64,000 nucleotides of DNA, from the NCBI RefSeq assembly GCF_000350225.1, contig NW_005178559.1:5987-69986 (forward strand). Reading direction: 5' to 3'. The position numbers and the translations under genes are program-made. The DNA comes from Chondrus crispus. Its lineage: Eukaryota > Rhodophyta > Florideophyceae > Gigartinales > Gigartinaceae. Positions 42,050 through 53,739 of the stretch are shown piece after piece; within the stretch, counting starts at the first letter, position 1; every line of letters begins with the position of its first letter. The notes beneath the pieces were generated by a model. The model made no database searches. It was not told where the DNA came from and worked only from the letters and a program-made list of their open reading frames with translations.

Positions 42050-44720
42050 GTGTAGTGATTGATACCGGCGTACCTCGCTGGCGCCCAAGTGCAGGACCGT
42101 TACTGCCCGACGTGTAGTCGTACCGTTACAGTCTTTCGCTGTAAGAACGGGGACTACAGTATTAGATACAATATTGGAAGGAAGGGGAAGGACTCGAGGG
42201 AGCATCATCGATCAACGTGGCGGCATCATCTCGAGGGCGGACCCGTTTGTCCCTTGGTCTTGTGCGAAAGTCTTTCGCCTGACTACGTTTTCGTCTTCCC
42301 TTTTGTACATCGAGTACAACGAAAAGTACTCCACTGCAGGGGTAACGCACGACGAGCGCTCCGCATAGCGCCCGGATTCGTCCTCCGTGACGACGTCGCC
42401 TCTGCACGGAGTCGAGTTTCCACGTCGAGGACGTCGATTTGCCTTGCGTGGCATCGTTGTGTCGAACCCACACCGCTCTACCAAAACCTCTACCACCAGG
42501 TACCGACCTCCCTTCTGTCTTGTTTTGTGGTTCTTACTACATGTGTGCACGGCACTCCTCGCGTCTCGCACGCCTTGAACTACAGTACGACAAGTCGCAC
42601 ATCCCGCTACCCGAAGCCAGTCGAGCACAGCACGTTGTACTACACTGGTCTCCCGACCTAGAAGTGTGAGCGCAAACTACGTTTGCTGCGCAAAGCAATA
42701 TCGTTGGCAACCGTCGCCTCGTCGATATGAGTTCGCCTCATCGTTCCCTCGCTGATTCCGAAGCCGCCGAACCGTGTGCTCCGATCCCACCGCCGGTTGA
42801 ACCGAGCGGAGTCGTCGAACATGCTTCCGACTTTTGCCGAACTCAAGGTGCTCCCGACATGAATTCGTAGGAGAGGATGTTTCGAAACCTCAAGGATATA
42901 CGGTAAGCGCTCCGTAACGACGTCTAGGATGATGTCTACAAGAATTGCCGAGACACTCTCCGTGACCTAATGTTGGGTCGATGCCAATCTTTCACGCAAG
43001 GACTTAAGAGCCTCCGAGCTCACGTCGATACGATCGAATCTCGACTCGTCCTTTGCGAGAGCCTTTTCCCCGATAGGTCAACTGACCTGACCGCCGAGCA
43101 AATGGGCGTGTTCGCACGCTTAGCCGCTCAAGTGAATCAGCAACGAAGCCGCGCGAATCGGCTGCGAGAGAGAGGATCAGATATCTTCTTAATGTCCGCG
43201 AACGCTCGCGACGTGTCTCGGGCGATTCTGGTTTTGTTGCGCCCTTTTGACCCTCTTCCTACAGGTTCCGATAGTCCGGAACCGAATGAGCTTTGTCACG
43301 AACCTCACGCTTGTGAAGCACGGGCCACGGCCCCTGCGTTTGTGTCCCACAAGATTCCATACCGACCGGAAACGCCATCACCGCCACTCGCTGTGACGCC
43401 CTTCGGTCATTTAGGATCCCTTGAGCCTGGGATAGCGCCCACGAAGACCTTACTTCAAGAGTTCAGTCACGTTGTCGACTATCGACTCTATTGTCTCGAC
43501 GATACTTCTATTCTCGTCTCACAGACCGATGCCGGACGAAGTGGCAAGTATGTGAGGCGTTGCCAAGGCATTCGCCCTACGATGAAGATCTTTGATGGCT
43601 CCTCCCCGATAACACTGCTGTCCTTTCTGAAGGAAAACAGCATCACCTTTAACGGACAGCGCCTCAACGAGGGCGTAGCTGTACGAGTCACCGCTCATTT
43701 CTTGGAGCGTGACGCAGAACGTATATCCACTTCTTACACGATGACGGCGTTACGATCCGGTTCTGTACGCAGCGCTGGATCAATTTCGTGGCCCGGATTG
43801 GTAAACCTGCCAATCCGCTGCTATATTACAGACGACGTTATCAACGATGCCTACGAGAAGGTCGCTACGATTCGTCAACTACCGCAATAAATTGAAAACA
43901 TGCACGGTGATCGACTCGAAAATCTCGCGTACTCCTTACCGCCGTGTTCTCTGATGCCGCGCTGGTGAACTACTTCATCCGCGGATTGGCTGTCGAAACG
44001 AGAGATGCCGTAACCGAGACCGTTTTACGCCTTCCGTTTGGCGAACGGAAGGACCTTGCGCTGTTCGTTGCATCGCGCTGGCAGATAGTAATACCTACCG
44101 AGCCCGTTCGGGAAAAGCGTTACCCGACATCGGAGCGAACGCGCAACGGACGCTTCGAGTACGCCCACCGAAGGCACCTTCGTCTTTTGGCTCGACGTTG
44201 TATCTCACGGGACACGAAGACCCAAGCAATCTCGTGGCTGGGAATGCTGGCTGACTCGATGCGTCACAGCGCGCATAGTTTGATCCCGTATTGATCCTGG
44301 CCGGACGAGCTGTCGCCGAATCGACAAGTTCTGATACGTTTAACACCGCCAGGTCGACGGAAGACCCGAAAAGCACAGCGGAAGTGGATATCACGAAGCG
44401 CATCGAGCGTTTGATCCCTTCTCACGTTCACGCTCTAACGGAGGAACAGGTGAGGCTGGCACAGTCGATCGTGCAGCGCAATTCCCAGTACCGTCGTTGC
44501 TGGATCTGCCGCATCGTGGGAGACACCCTCTACACGTGACCCTTTGTGACGAAAGAGCAGCAACTCTACTCCGCATACCGTAACTACGAGTATGAGCCGG
44601 AGACGCGGCCGCATATGCGGCCGCAACCTGCCGACCCTGGTCAGGGAGCTCACACTGCACACGCTGAGCAGAGTCGTGCCGAGAGGCGCCAGACGCTTGT
44701 AAACGAGTATTTTGTGTGAC
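42050..44720 (+). mobile_element. Ty3 fossil, LTR and gag region
   Basis: The sequence ending TTGTACTACA at 42644, followed by TGGTCTCCCGACCTAG, is an LTR border plus primer site like that of the young Ty3; the LTR start near 42050 is approximate. Gag follows on plus: an N-terminal helical part (SLRAHVDTIESRLVL, about 43010-43060), a capsid-like core (VVDYRLYCLDDTSIL, HFLERDAERISTSY) and a CCHC-like remnant (CWICRIVG, about 44500). Related to the 21.9-35.0 kb element but clearly diverged. Broken with many breaks, old, no pol attached. Confidence 0.82.
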
Positions 44721-45070
44721 CCCATTCATTAGTGCAAGATGCGAATATTGCGTGTTGTTGGAACCTTGCATGGGGGTGCCCTACTCGGTGTGGTTGACTG
44801 TATTGACTTATGCCCAGCTAATAATAGTGAACCTTTAGTATTAAAAAATTAAAGACGCGGGATGTATTGAGTAATTAAATTTCTGTATATTATTCTATGG
44901 GTCGCTTCCGTTGCTACTCACATGGCTACTGTATGGCACAAGTATGTGCCCTGTTAATGGACAACTATTAAAAAGGTCTAATAGACTTTTCTAACAGCTG
45001 GACGCGGGTTTAATTTTGTCGGGAATTGACCTTTGTCGGGAATTGACCTTTTCGAGAAGGGGGAGATTTT
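44721..45070. other. AT-rich intergenic sequence
   Basis: No ORF supported. A 19-bp unit containing GTCGGGAATTGACCT is present twice in tandem at about 45015-45052, just outside the MULE end. Confidence 0.4.
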
Positions 45071-46891
45071 GCGGTTAGGGGGGTGATCAGGTGCATTTTG
45101 GTGGCAACAGACGGGTCAAATTGACTTTTCTGTTGTGAACAGGGTCCGAATCATGAATTTTTGTTGCAAGAGCGGGAGGAAAGGAGGAAAAACAGCAGCA
45201 TGATGGACCCGAAAAGCGAGATGTGACCTTCGGATCTCTTTTCTCGCCGGTCCAAAACAACAAAGTCGAAGCGTGTCGCCGGTATAGTAGTGTAAAATGA
45301 CCAGTAATCGAGGATTTTAGGGGATCTCAAGCACGACATTTCCAGAACGAAGGATAATTGCAGGGATACTGGCCGTCTCACAGCAAGCGCGGATGCCGCA
45401 CACTGTGAGGGAGTGGGGATGCAGTCGTATGGGACAACATTTCAAGTAGTTGGGTACGATGCTAGTCATCAGCTTTGCCCCATTGTCTTTGCTCACTTCG
45501 TGGGTGCGGAGAACAAAGAGTCATGGCTTCGGGTGTTCAAGGCATGTGCCGACATCCCTGGATTTGATATTGAGAAATGGGTGATAATCGTCGATCAAGA
45601 GAAATCTATTGACGCGGCGTACAGGGATGCGATGAAAAATGCGTCCTTGGTCCTTGATCCCCTTCACGTCAAGAAAAACATGTCTGCACAACTAGGATCA
45701 CACAAGGGGGTAGGAATTCTTTTATATGAACTAGCTGTCAACGCTCCCTCAAGAGAACGAGTTTATGCCCTGAAAGCTGAGTTTTCGGAAAAGCAGAAGA
45801 CCTCTTTGGGTCGCTTCATGGATTCTGAAGTGTACAGAGCATGTTCAAACCTACAAGGCCTTTTCATGACGTCGCAAGGAGCAGAAAGTCAAATGTCGCC
45901 GAACCTAAGGAATAATATACGTTCGGGTGAGCCTGAGAAGATGCTTACGAGGGTTATTCTTCTGCAAAGGTCAAACTTTTTGCGTCGTCAAGAAAGCGCC
46001 CTATCTTGTCCATCTCCGGTCCCACCCCGCACAGAATCACCTCGCAAACCTAATTCAGCGAGCGCGCCTATATAAGTCCTCAGTCCGTTTCTTAGATGGG
46101 ACATCTCAAATGGAGGCGACAGTAGCCAGTCAGCAGAACGGAACTGTGCTGCGCCATGTCACATTTAGCAAGATTCCCCAAAACCCTCCATTATGTTGTG
46201 CTTACTCTACAGACGGTTCTGGGTCTCCGTGTTGGCATGGAATTGCTGTTCTAATTGAGAAGCATGGAGCAAGCAATCTTCTTCGCTTTATTGAAGAGCG
46301 CCACCTAATGGCAGCTTGAGTTAAACAATACGAAAATGTTGACTACCACCTTCCTTCGCAAGCTTGCGTCGATGATGTAATATGGAATGCAAAGAAGCTC
46401 GTTGCGAAGAGGCAGAACATGCAAATTCCCAAAGCCTTGCGGCCACCACGCGGGCGTTCGGTCAAGAGGGCTGGGAGGCGTAAGAAAAACTGGTACGAAA
46501 AAGGCCCTGCCGCAAAGAAGAAGCCGGTGTACTACTGTTCCTTGTGTCGGATGTCGGATCACACAGTGAAGGACTGTTCTCTGAAGCAGGTATTTGGGGA
46601 TACCACAGAGTAGCCTATCCTTCAGTACCGCCGCAGTATCCGAAATCACCTGTTAGTCAGTACACTTTATTGCACTGTCCACGATTTGCAACTGTTGATG
46701 CCCCTCTTTACCTACAAATTCCTTTCCTGTCATCTCATACTTTATATGGTCACCATAGTGATCCTTACAAATAAACCGCTATCGGATGGGTACCTCTTGC
46801 AAAGTTACCACCGTCACCCCTTGTGCGCTACAAAGTTTCCTTATTCACCCTTCTGTTGCGACAAAAATGCACCTGATCGCCCCCTAAACGC
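45071..46891 (+). mobile_element. MULE copy 2, internally deleted
   Basis: The left end GCGGTTAGGGGGGTGATC and the reversed right end GCGTTTAGGGGGCGATC are inverted repeats extending about 38 bp (through GGTGCATTTT and GCAACA). No clear target duplication is seen. At about 1.8 kb it is half the size of copy 1 and lacks the N-terminal half of the transposase. The end motif and protein place it in the same family as 6418-10070. Confidence 0.78.
45359..46613 (+). pseudogene. MULE transposase, C-terminal half only
   Basis: The readable frame begins before the first ATG: CRDTGRLTASADAAHCEG aligns with copy 1. It continues through the DDE region (VGYDASHQLCPIVFAHF, VDQEKSIDAAY, LDPLHVKKN) to about 46020. 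After a frame change come FLDGTSQMEATV, a SWIM site (CCAYS, GSPCWHG), a stop at 46318, and then a basic tail ending in a CCHC knuckle (CSLCRMSDHTVKDC) with the final stop at 46613. The J-domain-like and WRKY-like parts of copy 1 are missing. It cannot encode an active enzyme. Confidence 0.85.
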
Positions 46892-46934
46892 AGCATTACC
46901 ACATTTTTATTTCGTGCACTGTATGTGATGGCAG

Positions 46935-47010
46935 TACAGGGGACCCTACCCATTAGTGCTGCCCCGTGCGAGACCCCGCAAACAGGCACTATTGAGAGAT
47001 GGCATTAGTA
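46935..47010. mobile_element. lone pogo/Tigger-like terminus
   Basis: TA-CAGGGGACCCTACCCATTAGTGC at 46935 onward matches the left end of the element at 61470 (CAGTCGACCCTACGCATTAGTGC), and GGCACTATT/GGCATTAGT motifs follow. I cannot find the partner end within the next 5 kb, so the element is either truncated or longer and decayed. Confidence 0.45.
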
Positions 47011-47234
47011 GGTGACGTCGTCACATCTATTTTCATGCAATCGGAAATTAACGTCTGCCTGCTTTGCGTTGGTTCTTGTCGTGTTTTGCAGTGAGAAACG
47101 CGTGCTTTGCCGACCTCAGGGGCATTCTAGATGTTTTGGACAGTAGGAAATTTGGAAATTTGGAAACTTGTCATACCCCACATGTCCAATAAGCGCCTGC
47201 TACGTTGCCACGTGTGTTTCCACTTTTCCATAAT

Positions 47235-47279
47235 CTGTTTTCGTGTAGGGGAAATCTAGAATTCCCCTACATGAAAACG
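47235..47279. repeat. imperfect hairpin
   Basis: CTGTTTTCGTGTAGGGGAA pairs with TTCCCCTACATGAAAACGG with very few mismatches and an 8-nt loop. It lies upstream of the 47327 ORF. Origin unknown. Confidence 0.65.
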
Positions 47280-47326
47280 GATGAAACTGCCATCGCAGTC
47301 CCGCCAAATAAGAAAGTCAACAATGC

Positions 47327-49182
47327 TTGTTATCCATCAATCTGCCCGTCTCCTCCCGTTCCCTCCCCATCCAGCCCCGTTCCCTCCCTCACCAGTCCCG
47401 TTCCCTCTCTCACCAGTCTCGTTCCCTCCCTCCCCAGTCCGGATCCCTCTCTACCCAGACACGTTCCCTCCCCCCCAATCCCGTTTCCTTCCTCTCGCCG
47501 CCCCTTACCTCTCTACACAGCTCCCGCTCTCGTGCGTTCTTTCCACCATTGTTTGCGGCCAAGACTTCGAAACCTCCTACCTCTCCCACCATCACGCCTC
47601 ACACAGTGCCTTCTACATCTCTGCCTTCGATCTCGGCACGCCAACGCCTGAACACTCCGCCCCTCCCACACCCTTCCTCGCCGACGCCTCCAACTCTGTC
47701 TCCCGCCCTTCCCCCTCGTTCGCCCGTCGCCGCTCTCAAACGCATCTTGCAACCCTTATTCGACCCGCCCCGCGCCGAGCGATACGTGTTTCGTAAAGGC
47801 ACACAAATGCCAAGCGGGGATGAAATAAGCGACTCGGAAGGACGACTAGCTACAGAAGAAGATTGCAGAGTTATTAATTCTTTAAGCGTGACTCCCGGGG
47901 CCGTAGTTTTCGCAGATGACGAAGAGGTATTTTTGCCGGAGACGCCCTCATCTGCACGGGCGGCAATCCCCCAGGACGTGGCAGAGGCAATTAATTTAAT
48001 AAGATGGTCTTCGATAGATAATGCAAGCTGCAAAAAGATCCTGAGGGCAATTAAAGTTTCTGGACTTTCTAATGCCAGATTATCATCTAAAAGGAAAGCC
48101 ATCGCTTTTAAAATGGTTCAAAAGGGATTTTGTATTAATACGGCCTTGGAATTGGCCGACCACAACGAGAAAAATGTTCTCTCTCCTGCTGCTGTAGCCC
48201 TTTCCCAGGTCCCTCAAACCACCGTCAAGGTGGTGAAGGAATCTTGCGGAGCGGAGGGACTCAACTGGAGTCGTGGAGACATTCCAGTTTTGGAAGATGG
48301 AAACGTTTTGTTGGGTTTACCTCTGCTGAGGGATTATCAAGAGAAACAAGACGGGACGCGCGAGAGGGAACCCGACTTCGACCCGAGCGAGTTTTGTCGT
48401 CTTCTACATGTTTTAAATGATACACGTATGACTAGGACACGCTCTTTGCTGATGGAGCCGAGAACGCGAGCGGAACTCGACACCGAGCCGGTCGACGTTT
48501 GGACAGACCACATTTCCCCTCTGTTCAATGACGCTTCATTTGAGCCGCAAGCATTTCGGAGATTGGCCGGAAGGGTCACAGTGGCAGATATTTCGGAAAT
48601 TGATCCTTCGAGAAGGACATACACAAGGCATGGTGGTGTTTTAAAGCGAAAGTTCGGGGAATTTAAGTCGCTCTACGGCACATGTTTGTCTCCATTCGAA
48701 GCTTCAGGCCAAGGCGACAGCGAGGGGTTTGCTTTTTTTGCGAACGGCAAAAACTACATAATGTATGCGTTTTGCTTCTTAAAAGCTCACCCTGTACTGC
48801 AGCCATTGGCGACACGAGCGTTACAAAGAGATGCGCAACGGGAGGAAGGTGTAGGGGATGGAATTAGTCCTGAGCCAGTAGTAAGGCGGAAAAGGAAAAG
48901 GGAAGCTCAAGAGATCAACATAGTTGCATGGAATCCCTGTCGTCCGTCTTCATGCCACGCTGTCCTCGAGTTGCCGAGGAGACTGAATCAGCAGAGCGAG
49001 ACAAAGCGAAGTATGAGGCGTCTGAGGCCCGGGGTCGTTCAACGCAGGCGCTATTGACGGCTATATCTCATGCGAAAAAAATGGAGCGTGAAGCTGCGGA
49101 CGTAGAGGAGAAAACGCTTTACAATGATACTGTGAAAACACTCATGCGAGAGCTTTCCAGTGCTCCATGGGTGTCGTGGTGA
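47327..49182 (+). CDS. unrecognised protein with low-complexity N-terminus
   Basis: The open frame is 47327-49057 (576 codons). The first 130 codons are minisatellite and proline-rich sequence, so the real start may be the ATG at 47807 (MPSGDEISDSEGR). A compact part follows: DVAEAINLIRWSSIDN, KKILRAIKVSGLSN, EPVDVWTDHISPLFND, VADISEIDPSRRTY, SGQGDSEGFAFFANG and YIMYAFCFLKAHPVL. Near 48930 the frame seems to change: the neighbouring frame reads AERDKAKYEASEARG and AISHAKKMEREAADVE, an alpha-helical coiled tail ending at 49182, while the original frame becomes arginine-rich and unlike protein. I do not know this family. It lies between a lone Tigger-like end and another charged ORF, so it may be transposon-borne. 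Confidence 0.5.
47345..47475. repeat. pyrimidine-rich minisatellite, unit about 21-22 bp
   Basis: Five to six imperfect copies of CGTTCCCTCYCTCACCAGTC. The frame stays open through it and encodes the serine/proline/leucine-rich start of the following ORF. Confidence 0.75.
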
Positions 49183-49545
49183 TGAAACTGCCTACCTTCT
49201 CGACTTCCCTTGACCCAATTTTCCTCCTGGCAGAGCCCAACGCTCTGCACCTTTCCTCCTTGGCACTCACGCTCGTCAAAAATGCCAATCTGTTTCCCCG
49301 CTCTCCCAGCCCGTTTATCGCAACCCCTGCAGCAAGTCTTCCATCAAAGTGCACTCACCATTTTGGTTCTCTCTCGCCGCCTGTGTCGTATACCCTTTGA
49401 CTTTACACCCTCTCCGCCATCCAAATCTGGACAACAGCAAGCTGCAATCGGCAACGGAATAAGAACGGGCGCGTGAAACTCCTCGACAAACTTTTTCTCC
49501 TTAAACGAGTTTTAATTTTAAATCTAAAATTAAAACTGAGAACTA
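49183..49545. other. spacer between two charged ORFs
   Basis: Pyrimidine-rich, no convincing ORF. A small inverted repeat TTTTAATTTTAAAT/ATTTAAAATTAAAA-like lies at about 49509-49538. Confidence 0.35.
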
Positions 49546-50844
49546 GTGAAGAATTTGGGCCCATTTTATTGCAATTTTACGCTGCTGCCTGCCGCACTGC
49601 CGATTCAAATGCTCTGCTCTGCCCACCAACCTTTTCCCTCCTTGTCATCACTGTACACCGCCCCCCTCCACTTCTCGAAAACCGGCTCTCCCGTTTCCCC
49701 TGACGGCCCCTTCCCCCCGCAGGACATTCCCCCTTCTCCTCACCTCGTCCCCTCTCCTTCCCCAGTCCTTCACCACTTTCGCCGCTCTCGCCCCTCGTCC
49801 AGCCCCCATCCCCTCCACCCCGCTCCCGCCATCACTTTCCCCCTCATTTCCGCCCTCTACTCAAAACCCCCGCCCCCGCCGTGCTCTCGTCCCAAACCAC
49901 CGCCTCCTGGATTCACTTCATGTCCATTCGCCGTGCCCCCCCAAAAAAATACAGTCGCACAATTACAAAAAGCCAAAGCTGTGAATAAGCGATGTGTCGA
50001 TAAGCAAATGAGAAAGGACAATGGCGCTGTGAAGAAAGAAAGTCCAGAAAAGGATAGTTCTGCGATCTCTATGGGGAAGGCCGATACATCTGAGGCCTCT
50101 GCTGAGAAGGCTACCGACGAAAAAGCCGCGCGCAAGGTTAAGGAAGGCCCCCGCGGCACCAACGCGGAACTGAAGGGAACGGGCATTGGACCGTGTCAGT
50201 CAGCATCACCCGACCCCAAGCCCGGGGATCATGCGTCTGATGTGAGGGCAACAATGGGGGCCAAAGTTGACACATCTCCCAGTGGTGAACCTGATGGAAA
50301 CGCAATGCGCGAGAACGACCAGGGCTCTGCAAACGGCGCAGCAGCCGCAGTAGTTGCAACCTCCGACAATACTGTTGATGTCAAGCAAGGCGATCCAGTA
50401 CAGAAGAATGTCAGTGAAGAAACGACTTCTTCAATAAGTTTGTCCAGCGATGGAGGCGAACGGGGGTTGGTTCTCAGGGTGCACCGAGACTTTTTGGAAA
50501 GAAAGGTCTCCTTCGATTCTGTCGTTCCGATCAAAGATCCGAGTGTAGCGGCAAAAATCCACTAAAACTACAGAGTCGCTTACCTCAGAGACGCAATTCT
50601 CTCTCGGACATCTGACGAGGAAACGAGCGAATACTGCAGCGCATTTCCCGAGGCCGAGAAGGTTCTGGAGGTACTGACTCGTGCACACGAGGAGGAAATG
50701 AAGATTGAGAAGGACAACGGAAGGCCAACGAAAGATGAGGAAAAAAGGAAGGGCAGCGCGCGTAGTTTGGGTGGGAACGTGAAGCATGAAGATAGTTTGG
50801 ATGTGGTGATGAGAGGTGTAGAGAAATCAAGAGACCAGGAGTGA
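49546..50844 (+). pseudogene. charged protein with a PP4 regulatory subunit 3-like segment
   Basis: An open frame of 339 codons (49546-50565), continued in frame after one TAA to 50844. Residues 1-140 are proline-rich, then a lysine/glutamate-rich disordered stretch. Around the stop it reads VPIKDPSVAAKIH, then NYRVAYLRDAILSR with SDEETSEYCSAF. This resembles the SMEK/PPP4R3 stretch where KIH-x-x-(Y/F)R-x-QYLKD and an acidic pair occur. The rest of SMEK (PH-like domain, armadillo repeats) is not seen. If real, it is a fragment of a phosphatase-4 regulatory subunit gene. The charged tail (HEEEMKIEKDNGRPTKD) would match the acidic C-terminus of that family. Alternative: an unrelated disordered ORF. 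Confidence 0.35.
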
Positions 50845-51420
50845 CGGCAGCGGGAGAAAACGAGGATGCGAAAAAAGAAGACGAGGGGTCATGGAAAAGT
50901 AGGAGTGTGATTGAGGTGGGTGTTGGGGAAGATGCAGATGATGCAGAGGAGGGCAGTGTGAAGAATGTGGAAAGAAAAAAGAGAACGAAGAGGAAAAGCG
51001 AGGATCGGGGAAAAAGCAAATGTGCGGGGTTTCTCTTGTGGGGTATTCTGCAGATGGAAAGGAAGACAGCGAATCAGATAGGAGTAGGGAGGAAGCTGTG
51101 AGCGAGGGTAGCGAGAGGTCGGGGGGCATGCGATTGTCTCTCTGTCGAAGCAAGGTGCGGAGCGGAGGGGTAGGTATGAGAGAGAGGGATGATAGTGAAG
51201 TAGAGGGGATTTCGGAACGTCTGCGCAGAACGGTGAAGAAGCGAAAGTTCGGAGCGCAGGCAGAGGGCGGAGGCGGATGGCAAGAGGGGGAATTGAGACA
51301 TGCACTGAAGCGGTGATAGAACAACAGGACGGGAGTGACTTGATTGATGGGGCGGGCAACGAAAACGGGAGTTCTAAACAGCAGAGAATATCGCAAGGGG
51401 AGGAGGAAAAGGCAAGGGGT
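50845..51420 (+). other. purine-rich sequence with broken charged reading frames
   Basis: Acidic and basic tracts are readable in two frames (SVIEVGVGEDADDAEE, VERKKRTKRKSEDRG, ISERLRRTVKKRK). It looks like the decayed tail of the preceding gene. The pyrimidine-rich minus-strand ORFs over the same bases are compositional shadows. Confidence 0.35.
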
Positions 51421-52897
51421 TAAGGGCCGAAGGAGGCATTAGAGAATCCCCCCTGATTTGTCCCCACACCCCACCGCTTGTTGTTGCGGTTGTGCAGGTT
51501 TTTTGTGGTCGTTTTTATTGAAAATGTGCGACCACATGCTGTTATCTGGAAAGTGCAAAATCGAGCGACACGTGTACATGACTCGACGGTCCGGACCCTC
51601 ACCCCATATCACCACATGACACGTGTAAAGTCTCAGATTTTGGGGTTCTGGGGACGAAAGTGGACTTTTGGAGGGTTATGCAAATTTGCATAAATGCCGA
51701 AAATTTGCATTTGGCCCGAACCGTTATAGGGCTACACAGGGAATACTGCAAATCTATTGGGTGTCGGTTCGAATGCTGCATTTCTATTGGTCTGTTATTG
51801 TCCACTTATATGCAGTCATGCTGGTGATATATCTTGAATGATCGGTATACGTTTTAATTACATCATTTCGGGGGTTTCAAGTTGTTCACCATGGTTGCAA
51901 TGGGTAATTACGTGTGGCCTTGGCGCTGGACACATGTGTGCGGTGTACACATGTACACATTGCCAGGTTGCTGCGTGTACGTACACTTGTACACGTCGCC
52001 TACATACAGTCCGGCGCGTGTCCGAGCACAGTACATGTGAATTAAAAGTACAACAAGTATTTCTCGCAAGAGACATGTACTTACGTGAGTATTCAGTGTA
52101 CGCGTCACGCTGTATGCGACCCTTGCATCAGCATGCGCCGTTGTACTACACTCTCGTCAGCATGCGACGTTGTACTGTGCTCTCGTTATGGTGCGCCGTT
52201 GGATGCAAGTTGATGACAGTACTCGTGTGATTCACATCGGATATCACGTGAGATGTGTAGAAAGTCTGGATGCACATTGTTGCTATCCGTGATAGTTGTC
52301 TGGCAGTGTGTACCGAAATTAGTAAGGTACGAAACAAGGGCATGTATGGGGACTGAGATATGACAGGACTTTGCGTTGTTGGAATAGAGAGATGCCAAGT
52401 TGTTCATTGTGCAAGAATATATTCTGTCATGTATGGATGCAGATTAGTAAGGTGTGAAACGATTGCATGCATAGGGCCATGGTTTACAGTCACTCGAAAT
52501 GTGTAGAAACTGTTGTGCACTGATAGTCAATAGTCAATTCGTAAGGTGGAAATAGAACAATGTGGACGGGCCAGAAGAGGACCGCGCTTGGTCGCGCATA
52601 TGGTGAGTACGGTTTACCAGGTGCCAAAGTAATGGGATAGTGTAACACTCAAAGTGTATAAGTATCGCCGAAAGACGGCTCCAAGTAAACCTCGGCACCA
52701 ACTCCTTCACTCACACACATCAACCTGCCCTCCTTCTTTCCCTTGCCCCTCCGAACCTACCATTAGTTTTGAATGTGTGAGTGTTACTCTTGTTGATGTG
52801 GTGGTGTGCAGGAGAATATTTTGTTTACATATATGTGTGCGGCCGTAGGACAGGCAGAGTCCCGTGGTGGCGCGGGGGCGGAGAGATGGGGAAGTAG
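51421..52897. other. AT-rich intergenic sequence with short direct repeats
   Basis: No coding sequence. Two related units, CAGCATGCGCCGTTGTACTA and CAGCATGCGACGTTGTACT, lie at about 52131-52180. TTAGTAAGGT-containing units recur near 52318 and 52443. AGTAG at 52893-52897 is the left target duplication of the LTR element that follows. Confidence 0.5.
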
Positions 52898-53474
52898 TGT
52901 GGTATAACTACCTTCGTCCCGACCACTCGGAACGAGGGGGGTTAGAGGTAAGGGAGCGCGCGCCGCTGGGTAACCCACGCGAGCGCAAACCGTACGGAAG
53001 GACTCAAAAAGAGAGAAGGCTCACGTGGCCGGTGACGCGCAGCCGGTCGGTGGTGTTAGATCCGGACGGCCGGTCACGGGTTAGAAGCCTGAGACTTAGA
53101 GGTAAAACCGGACGGAGTTAGCAAAAAGCCGTAAAGGGAAGGGAGGCGAGTCTGCCCCCGTTTACTGGAACGGGGCAGGTGCCCCCGGCCTTAACCCCTA
53201 AGTGGGACGCCAGGACACCTGTCCCGCTACAGTAGCTGTTACTTACTGTATACCAGCTACTGTGCTAAATTGGCTAATTTGTGCCATTAACTACTAATTA
53301 CTAATTACTTACCGTTCGGATCCTACACGTGTAACCAGCGGGGTACTACTGTACTCGGCACCGGCCGTGTGCTGTAAATATAACTCCTTACAGTTCTTCT
53401 CGCGCTTACAGCCCATCGTACTGTATCCCGGCGCGGCAGCGGTGGCGCCGTTGCCTTCGCGCTGTTGTACTACA
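52898..53474 (-). repeat. 3' LTR of the non-autonomous element
   Basis: 577 bp, TGTGG to CTACA on plus. It shares the TGTAGTA-C/T-AAC start (in transcription order) with the larger Ty3. Confidence 0.93.
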
Positions 53475-53486
53475 GACCCCCTTCCT
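53475..53486 (-). other. polypurine tract
   Basis: AAGGAAGGGGGTC on the minus strand abuts the LTR. Confidence 0.6.
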
Positions 53487-53739
53487 TACTTCGCGACACG
53501 TCCCCGTGGCGGCGGGTTAGAATCCCTGCCAGCCGTGACGGTCTCCTATCCCGAACGGAGACCATGCGTCGGCCGCGGAGACGCGGCCGTACAGTAGTCA
53601 CCTTCCTCGAGTCCTCAAACCCGCATGCACACCCGCAGCGGCGGTCATCTCCCGACCCGCGCGGAGGAGTTCAGCGCTCCAGCGGTTCGCCGTTCCATCC
53701 GCGGTACGCCACCGTTCGGATTGGGCGGCTTCAGCCTGC

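Noticed and set aside
45071-46891. Target-site duplication for MULE copy 2
   Set aside because: The flanks GGAGATTTT and AGCATTACC do not match; none is claimed.
50585-51396. Minus-strand serine/proline-rich ORFs
   Set aside because: Reverse complement of purine-rich, lysine/glutamate-coding sequence; no motif.
52640-52791. Solo LTR suggested by GTAACACTC and GAGTGTTAC
   Set aside because: Only nine bases pair, the outer ends are not TG/CA, and no duplication is visible.
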